Of a stretch of DNA of 64,000 bases, positions 58,820 to 64,000 are shown in pieces (the stretch's first letter is position 1; each line of letters opens with the position of its first letter). The stretch comes from an uncultured Porphyromonadaceae bacterium (GTDB lineage: Bacteria > Bacteroidota > Bacteroidia > Bacteroidales > Muribaculaceae). Location: positions 1-64,000 of the forward strand of contig CAMWLC010000008.1 in assembly GCA_947174995.1 (NCBI GenBank). The letters are read 5' to 3'. The position numbers were made by a program, and so were the translations under genes. Under the pieces are notes generated by a model. That model was not told the origin of the DNA and did no database searches. It saw only the letters and a program-made list of their open reading frames with translations.

Positions 58820-60322
58820 ATGAAACACGGTTTTGACAACGAGAAATATCTCGAAATGCAGTCCCAGCATATCCGGGACCGCATCGCCGAATTCGGCAAC
58901 AAGCTATATCTTGAACTCGGAGGCAAACTCTTCGATGACCACCACGCCTCCCGCGTACTCCCCGGCTTTCAGCCCGACAGCAAGCTCCGTATGCTCAGCA
59001 ATCTCAGCGACCAGGCCGAGATCGTGATAGTCATCAGCGCCGCCGACATAGAGAAGAACAAGGTGCGTTCCGATCTGGGCATCACCTACGATATGGACGT
59101 GCTGCGTCTGCGGGATGAGTTTACCAAGAGGGGATTCATGGTCTCTTCGGTGGTCATCACCCACTACAACGGGCAAAGCAGCGCCGACGCTTTCCGCCGC
59201 CGTCTTGAAAACCTCGGTGTCAACACTTACGTGCACTATCTCATTGACGGCTATCCCACCAACGTGGATCTCATCGCCTCTGACGAGGGTTTCGGACGCA
59301 ATGACTACGTGAAGACCACCCGCCCGCTGGTGATTGTCACGGCTCCCGGACCGGGGAGCGGAAAGATGGCCGTCTGCCTCAGTCAGCTATACAACGAGCA
59401 CAAGCGTGGCATAGAGGCGGGATATGCAAAGTTTGAGACGTTCCCCATCTGGAGCATACCTCTCAAGCATCCCGTCAATATGGCGTACGAGGCCGCTACC
59501 GCCGACCTCAACGACATCAATATGATCGACCCCTTCCATCTTGAGGCATACGGCAAGACGGCGATCAACTATAACCGCGACATCGAGATATTCCCGGTGC
59601 TGGATGCCCTCTTCACGGGTATCTACGGCCATAATCCCTACAAGTCGCCCACGGATATGGGTGTCAATATGGCCGGATTCTGCATCAATGATGACGCCGT
59701 GTGCCGCGAGGCCTCTCGCCAGGAGATAGTGCGCCGTTATTACGCGGCCCTCAATCAGTTTGCCCAGGGCGCCGACAACGAGGGGGAGGTCAATAAGATA
59801 GGATTGCTTCTCAAGCAGGCGGGCATCACGACGGCCTACCGCCAGCCCACGGTAGCCGCCAAGGAGCGGGCGCAGAAAAGCGGAGTGCCCTGTTCGGCCA
59901 TCGAGCTTGAGGACGGCACCATCATCACCGCCGAGTCCGGCAATCTTCTCGGTTCCAGCTCGGCCCTGCTGCTCAATGCCATCAAGCATCTCGCGGGCAT
60001 CCCCCACGAGGTGAAGCTCATCCCGCAGGCCCTCATCGAACCTGTGCAGCACACCAAGACCACCTATCTCCTCAGCCACAATCCGCGTCTTCACACCGAC
60101 GAGGTGCTCGTGGCCCTCTCAGTGCTGAGCAAGGAGGATGACAACTGCCGCCGCGCCCTCGAGGTGCTTCCGGCCCTGCGGGGATGCCAGATGCACTCCA
60201 CGGAGATGCTCGGGGAGGTGGACCACAAGATTTTCAACAAGCTCGGCGTGGGCCTCACGTGTGACCCCCAGCGCAAGCGCAAGACGAAATCCAACTTGCC
60301 TCCGGAGCACGAAAACGACTGA
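58820..60322 (+). CDS. DUF1846-family protein
   Basis: About 500 residues, the usual length of DUF1846 proteins. Recognisable segments: HGFDNEKYLEMQSQHIRDRIAEFGNKLYLELGGKLFDDHHASRVLPGFQPDSK at the N terminus, IVTAPGPGSGKMAVCLSQLYNEHKRGIEAGYAKFETFPIWSIPLKHPVNMAYEAATADL in the centre, and HNPRLHTDEVLVALSVLSKEDDNCRRALEVLPALRGCQMHSTEML near the end. The GPGSGK stretch looks like a phosphate-binding loop. The biochemical role of the family is not settled. The start at 58820 is fixed by the promoter just upstream. Confidence 0.93.
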   Translation: MKHGFDNEKYLEMQSQHIRDRIAEFGNKLYLELGGKLFDDHHASRVLPGFQPDSKLRMLSNLSDQAEIVIVISAADIEKNKVRSDLGITYDMDVLRLRDEFTKRGFMVSSVVITHYNGQSSADAFRRRLENLGVNTYVHYLIDGYPTNVDLIASDEGFGRNDYVKTTRPLVIVTAPGPGSGKMAVCLSQLYNEHKRGIEAGYAKFETFPIWSIPLKHPVNMAYEAATADLNDINMIDPFHLEAYGKTAINYNRDIEIFPVLDALFTGIYGHNPYKSPTDMGVNMAGFCINDDAVCREASRQEIVRRYYAALNQFAQGADNEGEVNKIGLLLKQAGITTAYRQPTVAAKERAQKSGVPCSAIELEDGTIITAESGNLLGSSSALLLNAIKHLAGIPHEVKLIPQALIEPVQHTKTTYLLSHNPRLHTDEVLVALSVLSKEDDNCRRALEVLPALRGCQMHSTEMLGEVDHKIFNKLGVGLTCDPQRKRKTKSNLPPEHEND

Positions 60323-60337
60323 TCTCACCGAAATGCA

Positions 60338-60390
60338 CACGAAACAGCACCCCCCATCCCGCGCCGCGGGATGGGGGGTGCTGTTTCGTG
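60338..60390. terminator. Very long perfect hairpin between convergent genes
   Basis: Two exact 25-bp arms (60338-60362 and 60366-60390) around a 3-nt loop GCC. Arms start CACGAAACAGCACC and end ATCCCGC. There is no T-run on either side, so it is unlike the other terminators here although its position between DUF1846 and rubredoxin genes fits a bidirectional one. Confidence 0.7.
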
Positions 60391-60400
60391 GCGATCAGGC

Positions 60401-60562
60401 TCAGTCCACTTTCGAGAACTGATCCGTGCCGACCCCGCAGAGGGGACATACCCAATCTTCTGGAAGATCTTCAAAAGGAGTACCGGGGGCGATTCCGTGT
60501 TCGGGATCGCCGATTGCGGGGTCATATACCCAATCGCAAACATCACATACGTATTTCTGCAT
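60401..60562 (-). CDS. Rubredoxin
   Basis: A 53-residue one-iron electron carrier. The protein reads [20 protein letters not shown], then an [17 protein letters not shown] stretch, then [16 protein letters not shown]. The two CxxC pairs (Cys6/Cys9 and Cys39/Cys42) bind the Fe atom, and the [19 protein letters not shown] stretch is diagnostic. It usually passes electrons to oxygen- or peroxide-reducing enzymes in anaerobes. The gene is short and easily missed. It is followed on its 3' side by the 25-bp hairpin; the next gene upstream (tail of the Dxs-like gene) ends 54 bp away, so co-transcription with it is possible. Confidence 0.95.
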   Translation of the reverse strand: MQKYVCDVCDWVYDPAIGDPEHGIAPGTPFEDLPEDWVCPLCGVGTDQFSKVD

Positions 60563-60616
60563 AATTTTTTGTTTTGATTGATTATGCCTTTCTAACGCCC
60601 GAGGAGCGCGTGCGGT

Positions 60617-62383
60617 TCATTTCATGGTCGAGAGAACCGTCGATGCGATCTGCTCCGGGGTGAGTCCGCACCTCTTCTTAAGTTCGGAGTAGTCGTATCT
60701 GTTAAGGAACTCCTTGGGGAGCCCGAGGTTTATCACCTTCGCCGGCGCCTCTCCGAGGTATGACGCCACCTTCTGTCCGAAGCCGCCGTCGATTATTCCA
60801 TCCTCGGCCGTCACCACGACGCTGTAATCCTTGAGGGTGTCGAGCGTGGCGGTGTCGAGACTGGAGAGATTGCGGGGATTTATCAGCGTGGCCTTCACGC
60901 CGGCCTCGGCAAGTTTGTCGGCGGCCTGCGCCATGATGCCGAACATCAGGCCCGCGCCGATGAGGGCCACCTTCTCACCCTGGCGTACGATCTCGTATTG
61001 CGGACGGGAATAGTCATCAAGCAGCTCTATTTCCGGATTGGAGGCGACCACTGTGCCCGGAGTGCGGATTACGACGGGAGTTTCCTCCTGTCTGATCGAC
61101 CAGTCGAGCATGGCGTCGAACTCCTCCCCGCATGTCGGTGCGAGAAAGAGGAGGTCCGGGATGTTGGATAGCAGGGCGATGTCGAAGAATCCGAGATGGG
61201 TCTCATCGTTCATGCCGAACATCGTGCCGTAGAAGGTGACGAAAGTTGCAGGTTGCTTGTTGAGGGCGATGTCCTGGCTGAACTGGTCATAGGCCCTCTG
61301 GAGGAAGCTGCTGACAAATCCGGCTACCGGTCTCATGCCCCCCTTCGCCAGGCCGCTGGCCACATCGACGGCCGCCTGCTCGGCGATGCCGACATCCACA
61401 AACTGCCTTCCGGCCTCCATTCTGCGGGCCTTGTCAAACCCGAGTACGCCGGGAGTGCCGGAGGTGATGGCCACGACCTTGCCGTTCTCCTTCATCTTGC
61501 GGAGCATCTCCTTCGCGAAATGTTCGCTGTAATCTTCGGGACCGCCATCCGTCTCTCCCTTTATGGCTCCCGTCTTGAGATCAAAGGGAGCGGAGAAATG
61601 GAATGTTTCCTTGTCGGCCTCCGCCACGGGAAGACCAAGGCCCTTCATGGTGTTGATATGGACCACTACGGGATGATCAATATCCTTCACGGCCCTGAAC
61701 ATCTCGATCAGGCTCTTCAGGTCATTGCCGTAGTTCACGTAGCGGTAGGCGTATCCCATGGCTCGGAAGAGATTCGGCTCCGCCGTGCCGTTGGTGTTGC
61801 GAAGCAGACGCAGGTCGGCATATATTCCGCCGTGGTTCTCCGCGATACTCATCTGGTTGTCGTTGACCACCACTATGAAATTGCTTCCCAGCGTGGCACC
61901 GTAATCGAGGCCTTCGAAAGCCACGCCACCGCTGAGCGAGCCGTCGCCTATCACGGCCACGACATTCTCCTTTCCTCCCTGCATATCACGCGACTTGGCG
62001 AGACCGGCCGCAAGAGCCACGGCCGAGGAGGTATGTCCTAAGGAGTAGAGGTCATATTCGCTCTCCGAGGGATTGGTGTATCCCGTCACGTCGTCATAGT
62101 GGGCCGGATCTGTGAAGGCCTCCATACGCCCCGTCAGCATCTTGTGGGGATAGGTCTGATGCGAGACGTCAAAAATAATTTTGTCCTGCGGAGTGTCAAA
62201 GACGTAATGCAGAGCGATGACGGCCTCGACCATTCCGAGATTCGGCCCCACATGGCCGCCGTGAACCGAAAGTTTATCCATGAGGGCACGCCGCATTTCG
62301 GCGGCAAGCAGCGTGAGTTCCTCGATATTCATGTTGCGGATGTCCGCAGGAGTCTTGATGGATGATAAATCAATATTTTTCAT
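60617..62383 (-). CDS. 1-deoxy-D-xylulose-5-phosphate synthase-like transketolase, short form
   Basis: A 588-residue thiamine-diphosphate enzyme. The TPP motif is GDGSLSGGVAFEGLDYGATLGSNFIVVVNDN. HVGPNLGMVEAVIALHYVFDTPQDKIIFDVSHQTYPHKMLTGR corresponds to the Dxs substrate region, but the usual DVGHQ is DVSHQ and the protein is 30-50 residues shorter than canonical Dxs. The pyrimidine-binding and C-terminal transketolase domains are complete. It would condense pyruvate and glyceraldehyde 3-phosphate to DXP, the first step to isoprenoids, thiamine and pyridoxal. It may be a second, divergent Dxs; the main copy could be elsewhere. Confidence 0.85.
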   Translation of the reverse strand: MKNIDLSSIKTPADIRNMNIEELTLLAAEMRRALMDKLSVHGGHVGPNLGMVEAVIALHYVFDTPQDKIIFDVSHQTYPHKMLTGRMEAFTDPAHYDDVTGYTNPSESEYDLYSLGHTSSAVALAAGLAKSRDMQGGKENVVAVIGDGSLSGGVAFEGLDYGATLGSNFIVVVNDNQMSIAENHGGIYADLRLLRNTNGTAEPNLFRAMGYAYRYVNYGNDLKSLIEMFRAVKDIDHPVVVHINTMKGLGLPVAEADKETFHFSAPFDLKTGAIKGETDGGPEDYSEHFAKEMLRKMKENGKVVAITSGTPGVLGFDKARRMEAGRQFVDVGIAEQAAVDVASGLAKGGMRPVAGFVSSFLQRAYDQFSQDIALNKQPATFVTFYGTMFGMNDETHLGFFDIALLSNIPDLLFLAPTCGEEFDAMLDWSIRQEETPVVIRTPGTVVASNPEIELLDDYSRPQYEIVRQGEKVALIGAGLMFGIMAQAADKLAEAGVKATLINPRNLSSLDTATLDTLKDYSVVVTAEDGIIDGGFGQKVASYLGEAPAKVINLGLPKEFLNRYDYSELKKRCGLTPEQIASTVLSTMK

Positions 62384-62509
62384 TAATAATGTCTTTTTTC
62401 AGAGCGCGTATGAGTTGGTTTAAGTTCATACACTCTCTTCATTCCGAATATTAAACGTCAGGGAATAACCCCCGGTTTTGTGTATCGCTTACCAATAGAT
62501 TTGAAATCC

Positions 62510-64000
62510 TTACCAATTCCCACTGATAAAGCGTCCCGTCACGCTCCGGGGATTTTGCGACACCTCCGCCGGGATCCCGGCAGCCACCACTGTGCCTCCC
62601 GCGTCTCCCCCTCCGGGCCCCATGTCGATGATATAGTCGGCGTTTCGTATCACGTCGAGATCATGCTCGATCACAAGCACCGAGGCGCCCCTGTCGATGA
62701 GCCGCTGGAACACGTCGATGAGCTTTATCACGTCAAGGGGATGCAGGCCGATGGTGGGCTCGTCAAACACGAAAAGGGTGTCGTCCTGCTCGCGTCCCAT
62801 CTCCGTGGCGAGTTTGAGCCTCTGCGCCTCGCCTCCCGAGAGACTCGGCGTAGCCTCCCCCAGGGTGAGGTATCCGAGTCCGAGACTGTCAAGCGTGGAG
62901 AGGCGTGAGGCCACGCTTTTATGGGCCGAACACTCCTCTTTAGCTACCTCCACATCGTCATCCATCAGCTCCGGGAGCGACACCGCGTGGCCCGAGGCTC
63001 CCGGAATCCTGACAGACCAGGCCTTGCGGGCATAGCGCGAGCCCCGGCACTCCGGGCAGGGAATGTCCACATCGGGAAGAAACTGCACGTCAAGGCTCAC
63101 GGTGCCCGTGCCGTCGCATACCGGACAGCGCAGGCTCCCGGTATTGTAGGAGAAATCACCCGCCTTCAGACCCATGCTCTTCGCATCGGCTGTGCGACCG
63201 AATATCTTGCGCAGTTCATCGTGGATATTGGCGTAGGTCGCGACGGTAGACCTCAGGTTTGCGCCGATAGGAGTGGAGTCGATCAGTTTGACGTGCTTTA
63301 TTCCGGGGGCCTCCACAGACACTATATGCTCCGGCAGGGGCTTCCCCCCGACGGCTGCCTGAAGGCCCGGCACAAGACTTTCGAGCACCATCGTGGTCTT
63401 GCCCGAACCCGAGACACCGGTCACGACCGTGAGGCGTCCCTTGGGAATCCTGACTTCAAGGGGTTTCACCGTATGGATGGCCCGGGTGGACATCCGTATA
63501 TAACCCCCGTCAAACATTTTGCGCGAAGGAACCACGGGCCTGATTCTCTCCTCCTCCTCGCCCGAGAGAAACGGTCCTATTCTTGAATCAGGGTTGCGCT
63601 CTATCTGCGCGACGGTGCCCTCAGCTATTATGCGTCCGCCGTTGGCTCCTGCCCCCGGACCCAACTCCACCATCCAGTCGGCATCGCGCAGGATTTGCGT
63701 GTCATGATCCACAAGCACGATGGAATTGCCGTCGGCTATCAGATCGCGCATCACCCACTTCAGACCGTTGATGTTGGCGGGATGGAGCCCGATGGAGGGT
63801 TCGTCGAGTACGTATAGGATGCCGGTGGTGCGGTTGCGCACTACTCTTGCCAGCTGCATCCTCTGGCGCTCGCCGGTAGAGAGTGTAGCCGACGCGCGGT
63901 CCAGGCTCAGGTATCCCAATCCCAGATCAACGAGCCGGCGGGCCGTCAGCAGAAAAGACTCCCCGATGTTCAGTGCCATCTGCCTCATTTCCTCCGGCAG
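62510..64000 (-). CDS. UvrA-family ATPase paralogue, partial (5' end beyond the window)
   Basis: The last 496 residues of a UvrA-type ABC ATPase; the frame runs off the right edge. The first ABC signature (ATLSTGERQRMQLARVVRN) and Walker B (ILYVLDEPSIGLHP) are followed by a second ATPase module: Walker A VVTGVSGSGKTTMVLESLV, a zinc module CPVCDGTGTVSLDVQFLPDVDIPCPECRGSRY, signature PSLSGGEAQRLKLATEM, and Walker B LFVFDEPTIGLHP. After RGSRY the text is KAWSVRIPGASGHAVSLPELM rather than the usual NRETLEVxYKGK, so this looks like a class II paralogue, a group linked to DNA-damage or drug tolerance, not the housekeeping UvrA. The stop is at 62510. Confidence 0.88.
   Translation of the reverse strand: MPEEMRQMALNIGESFLLTARRLVDLGLGYLSLDRASATLSTGERQRMQLARVVRNRTTGILYVLDEPSIGLHPANINGLKWVMRDLIADGNSIVLVDHDTQILRDADWMVELGPGAGANGGRIIAEGTVAQIERNPDSRIGPFLSGEEEERIRPVVPSRKMFDGGYIRMSTRAIHTVKPLEVRIPKGRLTVVTGVSGSGKTTMVLESLVPGLQAAVGGKPLPEHIVSVEAPGIKHVKLIDSTPIGANLRSTVATYANIHDELRKIFGRTADAKSMGLKAGDFSYNTGSLRCPVCDGTGTVSLDVQFLPDVDIPCPECRGSRYARKAWSVRIPGASGHAVSLPELMDDDVEVAKEECSAHKSVASRLSTLDSLGLGYLTLGEATPSLSGGEAQRLKLATEMGREQDDTLFVFDEPTIGLHPLDVIKLIDVFQRLIDRGASVLVIEHDLDVIRNADYIIDMGPGGGDAGGTVVAAGIPAEVSQNPRSVTGRFISGNW

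Overview
The window reads as a chromosomal segment of a Bacteroidales gut bacterium, most likely from the Muribaculaceae or a close relative. The evidence is gene content and signals: a SusC/SusD pair, Bacteroidales-type promoters (TTTG or TTG, a spacer of about 20 bp, then TAnnTTTG), many lipoproteins with a Cys lipobox, adenosylcobalamin-dependent ribonucleotide reductase, an RprX/RprY-like two-component pair, and a DUF6048-like outer-membrane protein. Family placement is inference. The backbone is GC-rich; two stretches are visibly AT-richer (about 1-930 and 55300-58820), and each lies directly 3' of a tRNA gene.

Layout. 126-1022: zeta-toxin-like kinase with a 63-residue partner, then tRNA-Ser. 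1232-14552: a long co-directional run with polyprenyl synthase, TatD nuclease, two CPA2 antiporters, MgtC-like protein, AI-2E-type permease, D-Ala-D-Ala carboxypeptidase, RsmI and four lipoproteins. 14611-21738: a SusC/SusD receptor pair followed by a secreted protein with its own promoter. 21848-25863: response regulator, histidine kinase, glycosyltransferase and DUF6048-like protein, nearly all overlapping. 25847-30106: choloylglycine-hydrolase-family enzyme and a Pif1-like helicase on the minus strand, with a divergent BASS-family transporter. 30209-35505: 4-alpha-glucanotransferase and class II ribonucleotide reductase. 35669-40536: nitroreductase, D-2-hydroxyacid dehydrogenase, DUF1015, Fur-family regulator, DMT transporter and a possible small membrane protein. 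40695-48629: AraC-type regulator, a tyrosine autokinase outside any capsule cluster, and carA-carB. 48798-55300: GH24-type lysozyme, lipoprotein, then copA and a GH35 beta-galactosidase on the minus strand. 55301-58529: AT-rich intergenic region, SGNH-hydrolase lipoprotein, Rpn/PD-(D/E)XK nuclease and tRNA-Gln. 58820-64000: DUF1846, rubredoxin, a short Dxs-like enzyme and a UvrA paralogue that runs off the right edge.

How the genes fit together. The left half is largely envelope biology: isoprenoid precursor for lipid carriers, peptidoglycan trimming, ion homeostasis, nutrient uptake and envelope signalling. The centre and right hold central metabolism (glycogen/starch, deoxynucleotides, carbamoyl phosphate, DXP).

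The most unusual structure is at 55485-55688. Two copies of a perfect 18-nt inverted repeat flank a 168-bp AT-rich segment that carries a good Bacteroidales promoter. That promoter now points toward copA, which has its own promoter; if the segment flipped, it would drive the SGNH lipoprotein gene, which otherwise has no clear promoter. This resembles a phase-variable invertible promoter. A pair of regulator operators is a real alternative, because the two sites also match well as direct repeats.
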